A stretch of 64,000 bases of DNA from Brachypterus glaber (GCA_958510825.1 OY294047.1:52807365-52871364), one strand, 5' to 3'. Shown: positions 15,201 to 24,746, counted from the stretch's first letter. Translations and numbers: made by a program. Notes: a model not told the origin generated them from the letters alone.

Positions 15201-18200
15201 AATTTTTTCATAATATTTAGCTAATTATTGATTGCATTTATTGATAATAATTGTAATTAATTATATTCAACAAATAAAAAGTTATATAAAGCTATTTTCT
15301 TGGGTTTAAGTAAAAATTACACAAAGAGCTAGAACATCTAAAGTGACAGAAATCAGACTATAAAATTTACCCCTACTAGGAGAGAAAAAATTTGTATTGC
15401 TATAGGTGAAGAAAATCGATTTTACAGCCTGAAAACATGATAAATAATGGTATGTTCTAAAGCTAGTAGTGAAAAAAAAAACATATTTGGATCTTGTCAA
15501 TCCTAAAAAAAATGAACATGTGCAAAATACTAAAATTTAAGAGAAATGTTGTAACGCATTTTTTATTCACTTTGATGTAAAGGGTAAACATACTTTTCTG
15601 TGAATTTAAAAGACCGATTTGGGCGCTGATAAATTAAATTCCAATAAATTTTATAGTTTTTTACGTGTAAATATGTTTGCGCGTAAAATATTTGTTTACA
15701 CTTTCCGCAAGAGTGTGTAAAGTGATTTTTTTCACAAACTGGACGCCGCAACCTCGCGAGACCTGCAGCCTGCAGCAAATATCCATTTTGTGTGTTTATT
15801 TGTTTTTTTTTTATACCGTGCGTGTAAAAAGTCCGCCCCCTGCTTTAACTTTTGAACTAATTGCGATATCAACTTGAAATTTGACGTAAATAACATAAAC
15901 CGAATATTTTTTTGGTATTTATTTAATGTATTTAGAGGGCTCAATATAGGCGGGGGGATAAAAGCGGATTTTTTTTTCAAATGGAAAGGGAGTCGTGTGA
16001 TACATAATTTTAAAGCTAAAAAAATATCTTTTTGACCATATATTTTTAATTTTTTTAACATTTTTTTAAAAGGGTTAAATGAGAGTTATTGTCAAAATTA
16101 CATAAAAAAATCATTTTTTTTTGTTTAATAAATCATTTTTTAATAAATAAACGTAAATTATACTAATTTTAAATGATATAAATAAAAAAAAAATAAAACT
16201 AAATAAAAAATCGAAAACGAAAAAAATAAAAATTTAACACCTTAAAAAAAAATTAAAAGTTATACATATTGTCAAAAAGAAAATTAAATAAGCTTTAAAA
16301 TGATGTATTACACGACCCTCCTTTCCATATAATAAATATCCCCCCTTGCCCCCCTACTTCCGTTGTGCCCCCTAAATATATAAAATAAATACCAAAAGAT
16401 TATTTGGGTTATGTTCTTTACGTGTTCGAAATTTTAAGTTGATATCTTAAGCCGTTCAAAAGTTAAAGGAGGGTAGCGAACTTTAGACATACACTGTATT
16501 TCGATGGCTAAGTACTAAAGGTGGTATCAGTGACAGTTTGACATGTCTCAATTACTTTAAATGATGTTATTGAGTTAATTCTTGTTATTTATAGCAAATA
16601 ATTCACTTGGAAATTGAAAAATGTCATAAAGCTGTCATGTGTGATACGACCTATTAACACTAGGCCATCGATATGTTTTTTTTTGTCTGCGTTTTTCTGC
16701 AATAAAATCTGTTTTTGATTACTTTATTTCGAAGTTATTGTGTTTAATAAACGAGCAATCGCTTTGTGTTGCTTAATTTTTTTGCTGCTTTGTTTTTATT
16801 TTGACATTTTGCTTAGCTGTAGTTTTTAGATTTGTTTTTGTTCGCTTATCTTATATTTTTAGCCACTGCTTTTTTTATTACTATTATTTTTTTTATCATT
16901 CTGCTTTTGCCCACATTGCTTTTTGTGCTTTCGCTTCGCTTTTGTCAACCAATAATCAAGAACTAACCTTCATTTTCCACTTTTTTTTTCAATTCTTGAA
17001 AAAATCTTGCGATTTATTTACGGACCTTTTTTGAATTTTGGATAACCCTTTTTCTAGAGCTCACCCGCAAAACAAATCTATAAATTTTTATATATGAATT
17101 TTTTAATTTTTTTTATTAGTAGGGGAAAAGCAACAGGTCAATTGTTATTTTTTTAAATATTTTTTTTTATTTTTTTTTGTTGTTGTAAATTATTGACTTG
17201 TCTTGTATTTAATTGTTAAATTATGACCTTTTGCTTTTCATTATAAGACGCTTAGTAGTAGTTGAAAATAAATAAAAATAAACGTGGTACGCACGGACCA
17301 CCTTTAAATTTCAAAATTTTGACATGTTATACGGTGTATTTTCAAAACGTGTATTTTCATCTCTATTTTTTTCGGATTCTTTCATTTTATAGTTAAAAAA
17401 TAGAAACATATTGAATATTTTGGTAAAAAATAACGATCATAAAAAATAGGGTCGAAATTTAATTACACAAAAAAAAATACCGTAGATAATCGACGTGTAC
17501 TGTTATTTTGAAAAATTTCGATAAAGGGTCATTTATGTGTATGTGTTCCATCCTTTAGAGCTAAATTTGCTATATCTCAATTTTATTTTCTCTTTACTTA
17601 AGTTGTAAAGAGAAAACAGAAATGAATAAATTTAGAAAATTTAGCTGTAACAGACGTTACATATACTCTGGAATGACCCTTAAACGAAAACTTGTTGGCG
17701 ACACTTAGGATATGGATGACATTAGCGGCGCCATGAAACAGTACCACTACGAACAGGCACAGGTTTGTTGCAGTCCTTTCTATCATATCACAACACTGCT
17801 TTTTGTTTTTTTTTTCGCTACGGATATCTCAAATAAGTATAGTCGGTGCCACATTTATAGTAGACTGTTTACATTTAAAACAGATTAATGTGAGACAGTA
17901 ATTAAATTTTATTATATTAAATACGTATTTTTCATATAGCTTGATGCACAGAACACAAATAAAACAAATTAAAGCCGGTCCAGTAAATATTTATTGCTAC
18001 AAATGCCTTGTGGGTGTGGCTAAATCTTGAAATATAATTGGATAGGGTCGAACGTTAACAGGCTAGAATCAGTCCACGTGGACTGGATAAAAATACATTA
18101 GTTTAAAATTATGCAACGTCCCGATTGGACGAACAGTTTGACAGGCGCCAGATAAAAATAATCGCTGTTAAAAAACTCTGGCAGCGACTATACTGGAATA

Positions 18201-21200
18201 GAAAAGCCTTACTTCCAACTATATTTAAGATATCCGTGTGTTTTGCTTAAGTACCCAAATCCTAAAAATCCAAAATCAAAAAACCAAACTACATCCTTTC
18301 TCCATTCTAAAAGATCCAATCCTTTTTTTCCAAATCCTACCTGCTTTTCTTTTGAAAATTTCAAAATCTGATTTGATGTTGAAGATTTGAAAAGAAAAAT
18401 TTCTGTTCAAAGGGTGCGATTATGGTAGAAAGGATCCCAACCAGTTTTGTGTAGAAGAACAAAAAAAAAACGCGAATAGTGTTACTTTTATTATTTTGGA
18501 TTAATTTTGGAATTAGTACTTTTTTTATTCTATACTTTATTTTTATTTATTTATATTATTTCTTACGTTATTTTGGTAAACATGGTTCTTTACAAAAAAA
18601 AACTGCATTTAAGAAGAAATATAAGGTCCATTTCCAAATTTTTAACTAGGAAAACTGCAACTGCATCCAAGGAATGACAGGTCATAAATTAATATGACAT
18701 TTTTCTTAACTTTAAGCAATGAAATGTCAGATGTATTTGTCATTCTTTATTTTAATGGCCATATCGTTCTTAGTTAAAGTTTTCTCGGTTAAAAATTTGA
18801 ATAAATGGGCCTTTATGTTTCTAATAAATTATCAACATTGCAATTTTCTCGATAATTCGATTATTAAATAAAATTTTATAACGAACCATGTCGTATGGGA
18901 AAGTAATTCATAAAAGTAAAAATTTTTACTAGTAGTCTCGGCTTTTGGATAATAATGTGAAGATTTTTTCAGGTGTGACCATGGTCAACAGTAACTAAAA
19001 AATTTAAATAACAGTGTACGTAAAAATGTATGTTTTAATTTTTTTTATTAATTATTTTCCCTTTTCATTTTTTTTTATACGGAATGTTGGCATATGGTCT
19101 GTGCAAAATCTTGGAGAAATCACTTGTGATCCAGTGCTTAACTTGCTCCCATAAAAAAATGAGAAAGTCTGAGACACAGGTTACGTGATCACTCACAAGT
19201 CGCGCACAGACTATAAAAATATTATGCAGGGCATTCTTTACCTTAAAACAAAATGGTACCGACACTCTCTGATTTAAAAATTTAATAAGTAAAAAGGCGA
19301 ACTCAAAAATGACAGTTTAACATGAAACAGTAAGAAGTTCTTAAACCAAAAAAAATCTTAAACTGTAAATGTTGCAGTTTTAAAATATTAGTAGTTGTTA
19401 AAACTTGTACTATTGCTTTAAGATTAACCTAGAGTAATTTTCAGTACAAGTGAGTTAAGTAATAGTTCGTCCACGGTGGGAATAGTTTATTCTTTACTCA
19501 TGTGTGCTGTGCAAGGTTTTATCCAACACCACTTTCTCTTGTTTGTTGTTCGATTTTAAAAATTCTTACTGGAAACATTTTAAGGTAAATACGTAATTTT
19601 TTTATTATTTTTTTTTCTATTTTTTACATTCATTTATTCGCCAAATTTACTATTGAACGGAGAGTATATTTTACTTTTTCCATTCGGTAAAATTCCATTT
19701 TATTAAAAGAACAAGCATAAAAACAAGTTGGTGTTGGATAAGAAAATTAACTGTCAAGCTGTCATTTTGGAGTTACCCCTTTTTCGGATCAAGCCATTCT
19801 TTTGTGTGCATTTTAAAGTACGCCTATAATAATTTTTTTAATTTTATACCTTAAACCTTTAGTTGTCATAAAGTTTACCAAAAAATTATCCCGATATTTA
19901 GAATCGCCCTGTATATAATTTTTTTGGAAAAAAAAACTAATTTTGTTGTTGTATTTTGTAGCAGGGTGGCCGTGGGCGTGGGGTGGTGGCACGTGGCCGG
20001 GCCGGTGGGCCCCCAGCCCGTGGAGCGGTAGCCAACAGAGCGGGGGGCCGGGGAGGAGCAGCAGGGGGCCGTGGGGCAGCACGCCCAATCGCTCGTGGAG
20101 CGGCCAACCGCGCCAAGGGAAATTTACCAGGTAAGTTCCAAAAAAAATTATCAAAGTAAAACAAGACTTGAATAAAAAATTGTAAGTGTATAAAGGGGAT
20201 AGGCTACCATTGTTTATATGCTCCAGGTCACCTTGCAAAGGGTTTCTTTCCTTTTATTTAAGGTTGCTAACTATTTTCCCTCATTAAGGGTTACCAAGCC
20301 TTTCACTTTTTTACAGCAAACACACCGATATTGTATGAGCTCATTTTTCTTAGCAATATATTACCTTTTTATCATTTTTTAAATTTTTATTTTTAACGTC
20401 AAGACCCAAATTATTTTGAAAAATTTCGGCATTTGCGGCTCACTAAATAATTATCAAAAATAGACATATATGGCGGCTTAATGCGCAAAAGTACCAACTC
20501 CAAAATGACAGTTTAGCAGGAGACAACCAAATGTAAAAAAAATCCCCTAAAGTACAAGGTTTAACACATTTTGATAATAAATATTACATTTTAATGTAAT
20601 ATACCATATAATATAATATAAAATGCTAAAATAAATAAATAAATAAATAAATAACCAAAAATACATTTTGGTCGTATCTAACGTGACATCATTTTGACAC
20701 TTTTTATTTCAATATACCTATTTACAAACCCTAAAAAAAAAACAAAAAAATAATTTTAAAATACTACTCAATTAACGAAGAAAAAATCAAAATTTTCAAA
20801 CATTCAGTTCATTTAATGACTATTAGTTAAAATATTGCGTAAATCGTATTTTAGTTCATTTTATTGTTGTTGTCATTTTGGGGTTGCTTTTGCATCGATG
20901 TAATACCTAGTTTCAATACAATTAATAGACCATTTTTTCCCTTTTTATCCTATGCTAACTACTACTAACCCATTTTTCCTTTTTCCTTAGGCGTTTTGCT
21001 AGCAGTGGCCTAGAGTTGCTGAGTTCGACGAAATCCAGTTTATCCCTTCCTTAATATTCTTTCTGTTTTCTGATTTTGCTGAGTTGATTTGAACGAATTT
21101 TCACCGTTCCCCATCCGTTTTCCTGCAAGTACGTTTTACCTTTTTCACAAATGAGGCAGTACGAATTAAAAAGCAAATATTTTTTTCTTCAAAAGCCAGA

Positions 21201-22639
21201 AAAAAAAGACTAATGCCTGATTAAATTATTATTTGAGGTGCTTTTCTCGAAAATGCTTTTGAAGTTTAAACGCTTTTATACAGGGTGTCTCAGATTTAAA
21301 GAGTAATTCTACATAAAAAAAATATGAAACACAAAATTCCATAAGTGTACAGGTTTATTTTTTTAAATGGTACACCCAGCTTAACTTGTGAACGGGATAA
21401 GATATAAACTTAAAATTTGAAATAGGTATATTACACAGAAAAACTATCATTTTGCCCCAAGTTATCGTTTGGGTATCTTTTGGTAGTTTTATTGTTTAGA
21501 ATATGAATCTTCAGGTAAAGACACAAAAAAGTATTGTTGTAACTTATAGATTCTAAGAAACTTTTACGTATTTTTTAAAATTGGTGCTTTAGTTCTGAGA
21601 CACCCTGTATATCCTTGCCACCATTTTCCATCCCTTTAAAAAAATAAGTTTGGGTGAACATTTTGGTGAATATAGATGTTCTGTGGATGGTGTACCTTAA
21701 TCATTTAGTCCTTAAAACGTGTAGGAAAAAACAACTTTTAAACTCAGTTCGTCCAAAACTAAAATTTTGTTACATCCACTAACATCTTCAATTATTTTTC
21801 TATTTTGCGACTCTTATAAGCTCATAATCACACGCATTTTGCGTGTTCTTATAGGCCCATAAGAAGTCTCTACTTTTTTTTCTGTTGGGTTGGCAACATA
21901 CAAAAGCCTATCTCTTGACGTTTTGCGTGCAAATGTCAATGTCGATTTAAAGTTTAATTTTTTACAAAATTTTGTGTTTGGGTTATTTTTTACCGTGTTA
22001 AAATTGTGGATTGGTTAATCGCAGTGAAAAAAGAAGAGATGACTGTAAAATATATCAAAATATAATTTGTTCTTAGAATTTTAAACATAGTGTAAACTGT
22101 AATGCGAACCCAAAACAAAAATCCCTAAATCAGTAATCAATTTAAATGTAAGTTTTTTTAAATTTTAGAGCAAAATAGAAAAAATTGTACAAAGGACTCG
22201 TTTCATAACACGTTTTTAGAGCACTAGTACTTTAGAAAACTCGCCGCAAGCGGCTCGTTTTCTAAACTTGTACTCGTGCGCTAAAAACGTATGTTATGAA
22301 ACTAGTACTTTAATATACTATTAGCAATTGAGTTATAATTTAATTCTGAGGCTCCTTATTTGGATCGATAAACTGTAATTCCCAATTTCACCAGTTATGT
22401 TCACCAGACGGAAAAATTAAATTTCCCCACAATTTCCGGTTTCTAACCTTTCTCACGTTTTCGCAGCAGCAGGTAAGCGGAAGTTCGATGGAGGTCACCA
22501 GAACCAGGGGGAGACGAAGCGACGCTTCCAGAGCGAAGCCTGGGGCAGCGCCCCGTTGGCGCAGCAGCCACTCAACGGCGCCTCAGCTTCGGGCGCCGAC
22601 CAAGCCTGGTATGCGGACACATACGGACAGTGGAGTTAG
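125..22639 (+). CDS. Syp: Syncrip / hnRNP Q-R RNA-binding protein, 3' part of gene (8 exons, 5' end outside window)
   Basis: Exons 125-260, 3136-3269, 3900-4121, 5081-5226, 6259-6368, 10177-10358, 19962-20130 and 22467-22639 join without a frame break (1272 nt, 423 residues plus TAG). All introns are GT-AG. The protein carries the end of RRM1, RRM2 (RNP2 RLFVGYIP, RNP1 NRGFCFLEY), RRM3 (RNP2 VLYVRNL, RNP1 KDYAFIHF), a basic helix, then Gly-, Tyr- and RGG-rich segments and a basic NLS. This order is that of hnRNP Q/R (Syncrip; fly Syp). The family binds RNA and acts in mRNA transport, splicing and translation control in nucleus and cytoplasm. The acidic N-terminal domain and most of RRM1 must lie to the left. 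The family assignment is very secure; the symbol follows the fly gene. Confidence 0.95.
574..908 (+). repeat. dispersed repeat with strong hairpin (copy 1 of 2)
   Basis: This about 335-bp sequence recurs in the same orientation at 63659-64000 with only scattered differences. Near its left end it folds: GATATTGCCC at 605-614 pairs with GGGCAATATC at 665-674, and inside that AAAATTAACCTGC pairs with GCAGGTTAATTTT. A non-autonomous DNA element is likely, but its outer ends were not defined. Confidence 0.8.
2116..2832 (+). repeat. 700-bp dispersed repeat (copy 1 of 3)
   Basis: The same sequence occurs at 13298-13985 (+) and 52771-53460 (-). It contains an imperfect palindrome around GATACGG...CCGTATC near 2190-2216 and a GC-rich end with CTCGCGGGACCGTCATACTC. 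Short open frames inside differ between copies and carry no recognisable domain, so I treat it as a non-coding transposable element. Confidence 0.85.
3136..3269 (+). CDS. Syp: Syncrip exon b: RRM2 core
   Basis: Acceptor TTCCCCATCCAG ends at 3135; donor AAG|GTACGT follows 3269. Entered with one base from exon a, it reads PGLMEVIIYSSPDDKKKNRG and on through the RNP1 motif NRGFCFLEY to KRRLGTGRIK. This is the central part of RRM2, with the aromatic RNP1 residues (F, F, Y) that stack on RNA. It leaves in phase 0. Confidence 0.95.
3659..3732 (+). repeat. short foldback element in intron
   Basis: A 29-base arm starting TTGGTTCTAAAAGG is followed after a 16-base loop by its near-perfect reverse complement ending CCTTTTAGAACCAA. 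It sits in the 630-bp intron between the exons at 3136 and 3900. It is probably a minimal MITE. Confidence 0.8.
3900..4121 (+). CDS. Syp: Syncrip exon c: end of RRM2 and RRM3
   Basis: Acceptor CTTTCTGCCCTAG ends at 3899; donor AAG|GTTAGT follows 4121. The 74 codons run VWGCDIIVDWADP (end of RRM2) to VLYVRNL (RNP2 of RRM3) and KDYAFIHF (RNP1), stopping in the last helix (EDRDNAVK). Phase 0 at both ends. The GC-rich exon contrasts sharply with the AT-rich introns. Confidence 0.96.
4204..4545 (+). repeat. intronic repeat, related copy on other side of exon d
   Basis: This stretch aligns in direct orientation with 5577-5920. Shared blocks include AGCGCTAGA, the GACTATATAT run near 4397 and 5752, and GTGCGAGAGTA. 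The downstream copy lies inside a TIR element (5241-6200), so this one is probably a decayed fragment of the same transposon family. Confidence 0.7.
5081..5226 (+). CDS. Syp: Syncrip exon d: end of RRM3 and basic helix
   Basis: Acceptor TTTTCTTACAG ends at 5080; donor GG|GTGAGT follows 5226. It reads AMEELDGRDMGGSHIEVSLA (last strand of RRM3), then the highly charged segment KPPSDKKKKEEILRARERR and MMQMMQ. The basic helix following RRM3 is typical of hnRNP Q/R. Leaves in phase 2. The 70 bp just upstream of the exon are duplicated at 35719-35788. Confidence 0.95.
5241..6200 (+). mobile_element. TIR DNA element filling a Syncrip intron
   Basis: The ends are inverted repeats: TAGAGCATTTCGCCATGTGG on the left and a near-matching GCGCAATGCTCTA arm on the right, each flanked by TA. 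Without the element and one TA the intron (5227-6258) would be about 70 nt, a common insect intron size. No transposase is visible, so it is non-autonomous. Confidence 0.75.
6259..6368 (+). CDS. Syp: Syncrip exon e: Gly/Met-rich linker
   Basis: Acceptor TTCTCTTTCCAG ends at 6258; donor TATG|GTAAGT follows 6368. It encodes MMPGAMPLGRGPLSQGGPR and GSGGGMRGGPMGRGDY, a flexible Gly/Arg-rich start of the low-complexity C-terminal half. Entered in phase 2 and left in phase 1. Codons are strongly GC-ended. Confidence 0.93.
6369..10176 (+). other. Syncrip intron, 3.8 kb
   Basis: AT-rich. The only defined element I see is the 135-bp TIR element at 9919-10053. Several short open frames around 8198-8560 and 9310-9680 lack codon bias, splice context or motifs. 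Confidence 0.8.
9919..10053 (+). mobile_element. MITE, TAA target duplication, GGGCCACTTGCACCAAC ends (copy 1)
   Basis: Inverted ends GGGCCACTTGCACCAAC and GTTGGTGCAAGTGACCC are flanked by TAA on each side (9916-9918 and 10054-10056). The 3-bp TWA-type duplication fits the PIF/Harbinger superfamily. A second copy in opposite orientation is at 40487-40621. Confidence 0.85.
10177..10358 (+). CDS. Syp: Syncrip exon f: Tyr-rich segment
   Basis: Acceptor TAATTTTGTAG ends at 10176; donor CAACCG|GTGGGT follows 10358. It encodes DYDYEYYGYGDYRGGYSD then YYDDYYRYEDYYYDYSP and an Ala/Arg/Pro tail ending NRQAQP. The YG/DY pattern is the hallmark of the hnRNP Q/R C-terminal half. Leaves in phase 0. If the intron were retained, translation would add 12 codons and stop at TGA 10395-10397, giving a protein without RGG and NLS parts. 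Confidence 0.95.
10498..10884 (+). mobile_element. MITE with TATAGTCGSTGYCA ends (copy 1)
   Basis: It begins TATAGTCGGTGTCACA and ends TGGCAGCGACTAA, an imperfect inverted repeat. The interior is about 90 percent alike to 17837-18194, including TCCACGTGGACTGGATAAAA. The two copies lie 7.3 kb apart in the same intron and orientation. Confidence 0.82.
10943..11044 (+). repeat. foldback element
   Basis: TTTCAAGAACGCTTTGACAC at the left pairs with the reverse-complement arm around GTGTTAAAGCGTTCTTGAAA at the right, with a loop of about 50 nt. It lies just downstream of the MITE at 10498-10884. Confidence 0.7.
13298..13985 (+). repeat. 700-bp dispersed repeat (copy 2 of 3)
   Basis: Matches 2116-2832 along its length, with small deletions (for example the segment after CTCGCCTGCCGGCTC is shorter here). 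Same orientation as copy 1. Sits in the long Syncrip intron. Confidence 0.85.
14466..15019 (+). mobile_element. TIR element with 34-bp perfect ends
   Basis: Left end CAGCCTGTTCCAGAACTCGC continues for 34 bp and is repeated exactly in reverse complement at 14986-15019. A second inverted pair inside (around 14566-14585 and 14868-14890, CTGTTGCTGATGTTAAATTA) makes the whole element foldback-like. No coding capacity. Confidence 0.87.
15813..16498 (+). mobile_element. foldback MITE, family with copies at 36963 and 63310
   Basis: The left arm (from ATACCGTGCGTGTAAAAAGT) and the right arm (ending ACATACACTGTAT) are diverged inverted copies of about 220 bp. Matching landmarks are GGAAAGGGAGTCGTGTGATA and its partner CACGACCCTCCTTTCC. 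The centre is A/T homopolymer-rich. Confidence 0.8.
17709..17762 (+). CDS. Syp: candidate 18-codon cassette microexon of Syncrip
   Basis: A 54-nt window bounded by AG at 17707-17708 and CAG|GTTTGT at 17762 reads DMDDISGAMKQYHYEQAQ with no stop. Codons are GC-rich in an otherwise AT-rich intron. In this frame a TAG lies directly before the acceptor, so the opening matches the splice boundaries exactly. It would enter and leave in phase 0, as do the flanking exons at 10358 and 19962, so inclusion keeps the frame. The polypyrimidine tract is weak, which fits regulated inclusion but also lowers confidence. Confidence 0.45.
17837..18194 (+). mobile_element. MITE with AGTATAGTCGSTGCCA ends (copy 2)
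   Basis: Left end AGTATAGTCGGTGCCACA and right end TGGCAGCGACTATACT are inverted repeats with one mismatch over 16 bp. The interior matches 10498-10884. It begins 74 bp after the candidate microexon. Confidence 0.83.
18195..19961 (+). other. remaining intron sequence, no gene seen
   Basis: AT-rich. A 25-bp fragment near 19502-19527 (GCAAGGTTTTATCCAA) resembles part of the 574-908 repeat. Nothing else could be assigned. Confidence 0.7.
19962..20130 (+). CDS. Syp: Syncrip exon g: RGG-like segment with tandem acceptor
   Basis: Encodes QGGRGRGVVARGRAGGPPAR then repeated RGA/RGG units and NRAKGNLP, the arginine-glycine RNA-binding tail of hnRNP Q/R. The acceptor is TTGTAGCAG: a tandem NAGNAG, so the exon can start at 19962 or 19965, with or without one Gln. 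The donor is CCAG|GTAAGT after 20130, leaving phase 1. It is far more GC-rich than any other exon here. Confidence 0.94.
20617..20656 (+). repeat. AAAT microsatellite
   Basis: About eight AAAT units in the intron downstream of exon g. Confidence 0.9.
20991..21128 (+). CDS. Syp: alternative Syncrip exon with early stop (alternative last exon or poison exon)
   Basis: The acceptor is the best in the window: a TACTAAC branch-point match at about 20972 and CCATTTTTCCTTTTTCCTTAG. Entered in phase 1 from exon g it adds GVLLAVA and stops at TAG 21011-21013. A donor-like GCAA|GTACGT at 21129 would make a 138-nt cassette (46 codons, frame-neutral in length but with a stop). Use as a last exon gives a 373-residue product from this window lacking the C-terminal NLS, which parallels short vertebrate hnRNP Q forms. 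No AATAAA is close; an ATTAAA lies near 21222. Confidence 0.55.
21279..21609 (+). mobile_element. MITE with TACAGGGTGTCTCAGA ends
   Basis: Left end TACAGGGTGTCTCAGA and right end TCTGAGACACCCTGTA are perfect inverted repeats of 16 bp. Interior AT-rich and non-coding. Lies in the last Syncrip intron. Confidence 0.85.
21796..22318 (+). repeat. 500-bp repeat with palindromic module (copy 1 of 3)
   Basis: Copies at 26868-27352 (+) and 36297-36816 (-). One part runs from TTTTCTATTTTGC to GCAAAATAGAAAA, an inverted pair. The other (22200-22315) is a palindrome built of ATAACACGTTTTTAG and ACTCGCCGCAAGCGGCTCGT. It ends about 150 bp before the last Syncrip exon. Confidence 0.85.
22467..22639 (+). 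CDS. Syp: Syncrip last exon: bipartite NLS and C-terminus
   Basis: Encodes AAGKRKFDGGHQNQGETKRR, a two-part basic nuclear localisation signal, then QSEAWGSAPLAQQPL and QAWYADTYGQWS, ending at TAG 22637-22639. This matches the conserved end of hnRNP Q3/R-type isoforms. The acceptor is a triple NAG (GCAGCAGCAG at 22463-22472), so one or two alanine codons can be lost without changing frame. The last CAG is followed directly by GTAAGC, so a donor motif overlaps the acceptor. Confidence 0.94.
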
Positions 22640-24740
22640 TCGGAAAAGAGTCAATTTCGGGGGGGCATTTTATAAGGGAAAAGTTTAAAAATATCAAATT
22701 TCAGAGCTTATAAAATTATGTTTCTCTTAAAAAAACATAATATTAAAATTTGCATCTCCAAATTTGTGTTATAACTTTTAAACGCTTCTACATAACTTCT
22801 TAACATTTTGTGAATATTTAGGTCCTGCTTATTGCACCAAATTTACAATATTTAGGTTAAAGGTGATGTTATACATGACTTAAAGTTAAAAAAATAAGAC
22901 TAAGGATTTGGCTACCTTTCATTTCATTGGCAGACTATTGAAGTGTTGAATTGTTAGGTTTAAGTCATATATAACCTAAAGTTATTTTAAACTGTTTAAA
23001 GATTGTGGCAAAATTGATTGACTACAACAACTTTTAAACGATTGATGTAAAGCGTTCAAAAGTTATTGCAAGTTTGGTATTTTTACTCTCGTTGCTTTAA
23101 AATGCCCTTGTTAATTTTCTATTCGTCACTGAGCATTTTAATTATTTTTTTTTCGCTTTGGTTGCGAACTAAAATATATTGGTCACACTGCATGCATACT
23201 AAAAACTAGAATAATAATTATAGAAATTTTCACGTAAGATTTTGATAGGTAAATTACCAAATAAATTTTTCATCTAGGCTTATAAAGATAGATGGAATTA
23301 TTAAAATATGTTTAAAAATTAATAATGTTCAGTGAGATTAGATTTTACAAAGGATGTGGCTCTACGCCTCCACAATCAAAAAAAATCATTCATTCGTTCA
23401 TATTCATATTCATTGTTTTTTTTCACTGTTCTTTGTATCATTATTTCATTATTACTATTATTCCTAATAATGACAGTTAAAATTCAAAATTTTGAAAAAA
23501 TTTTATCGTATATATTGTTTTGAACATTAAAAATTGTACACAAGTTTTCAAATGATTTTTTATATCTAGTTTAAGTTTGTGTCTCATAGTTTTATATTTT
23601 AAAGCTAAGACTTGGTTCACACTAAAAAAAAGTTGATATATTTTTTTAAAATTACATATTTTATTTTATTTTAAATTTATTTTTTTGAAGATGTATTTGG
23701 TAATATAGTATTTCTTTTTGCAAGTTAGAGACAATCATTCTATTTATATATTTTGATGTTTTGAATGCCTAATAATAATGTTTTAAATTTTTAATGTGAA
23801 GCAAGCTTTAGCGTATATTTTATGATAATTTTAACATACACTAAAAGAAAGAAAAAGTAAAAAATATAAAAAAAATTAAACAAAAAAAAATGAAATTTTG
23901 AAATTCGGTACTGGCTGGCGCGCTTTGGAAAGGAACCCCTTAAAATTTTGGAAAACAAAATTTTTAACATCTTGGAACTGAAAAAATGAGACGACCTCTA
24001 TTGAATGACTGTTTAACTATTTTTTAATATGTTTAATAATATTTTGTTGAATCAAACATCAAAACAATATTTTTTTAATAACGTGTTTTTATATATTATT
24101 ATTACTTAATTTTTTTATTGAATGTCTTGCTTGAAAGGTTTCGGTGCCCCTCTTGAGGAAAATATAGTGTTGTCATTTTAAAGTTGTCTAAAATAGTAGA
24201 TCGTGTTGTGCAATTTTTTTTAACAAAACAGTGGATGGTCACGACGGCAGTTATTTTGTGATATACTAACTAGTACAAAAATTAAACTTGTTTGGTGAAT
24301 GTTTACTTGTAGAAAAATGTAAATTTACATGGTGTAAGTAAAGAAAATCTTTTTTTTAGCTAGGTTGTTTTCCATACTACAAGATTTTACTATAGAGACC
24401 GTCAATATTTGACTTCTGTTGCAAACCTGTCAATCAAAATAGTTTCTGATAGTTTTTGCCTCAAAATAGCTGTCGTAGAAATTATTCATTACTTTATAAT
24501 GCATAAAATGTCAAAAGGACTAAAATTGAACAAGGAGAATAAAAAAATACATTTTTTAGAAGCTTACGTCAATAATTATATTTTGAACTACTTTTTAGTC
24601 AGCTTTAAAATGTCAAAACGAATTAAAAAAATAACTGAAAAAAATATTAAAAAGTAAATAAATCGCTCCTCATTTTGTTTTATTATTATTCATTTTGTTT
24701 TTAAGTTTTCTTGTTTAGCTTATATATCTACTAATTTTAG
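22640..24740 (+). other. 3' UTR and flank of Syncrip; no other gene seen
   Basis: AT-rich sequence after the stop. The nearest strong AATAAA is at 23260-23265, about 620 bp downstream; another is at about 24656. Which one is used cannot be told from sequence. A short open frame at 24409-24657 has no codon bias or motif. Confidence 0.6.
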
Positions 24741-24746
24741 CTATTT

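Larger units (their letters stand above)
10359..19961 (+). other. Syncrip intron, 9.6 kb
   Basis: The largest intron in the visible part of the gene. It holds at least five repeat elements, listed separately, and one strong candidate microexon at 17709-17762. The stretches 11050-13290 and 16500-17700 are AT-rich with nothing I can assign. Confidence 0.85.

Noticed and set aside
19813..20238. Minus-strand frames of 141 and 75 codons over the RGG exon, and a third plus-strand frame
   Set aside because: Antisense and off-frame shadows of the GC-rich Syncrip exon.
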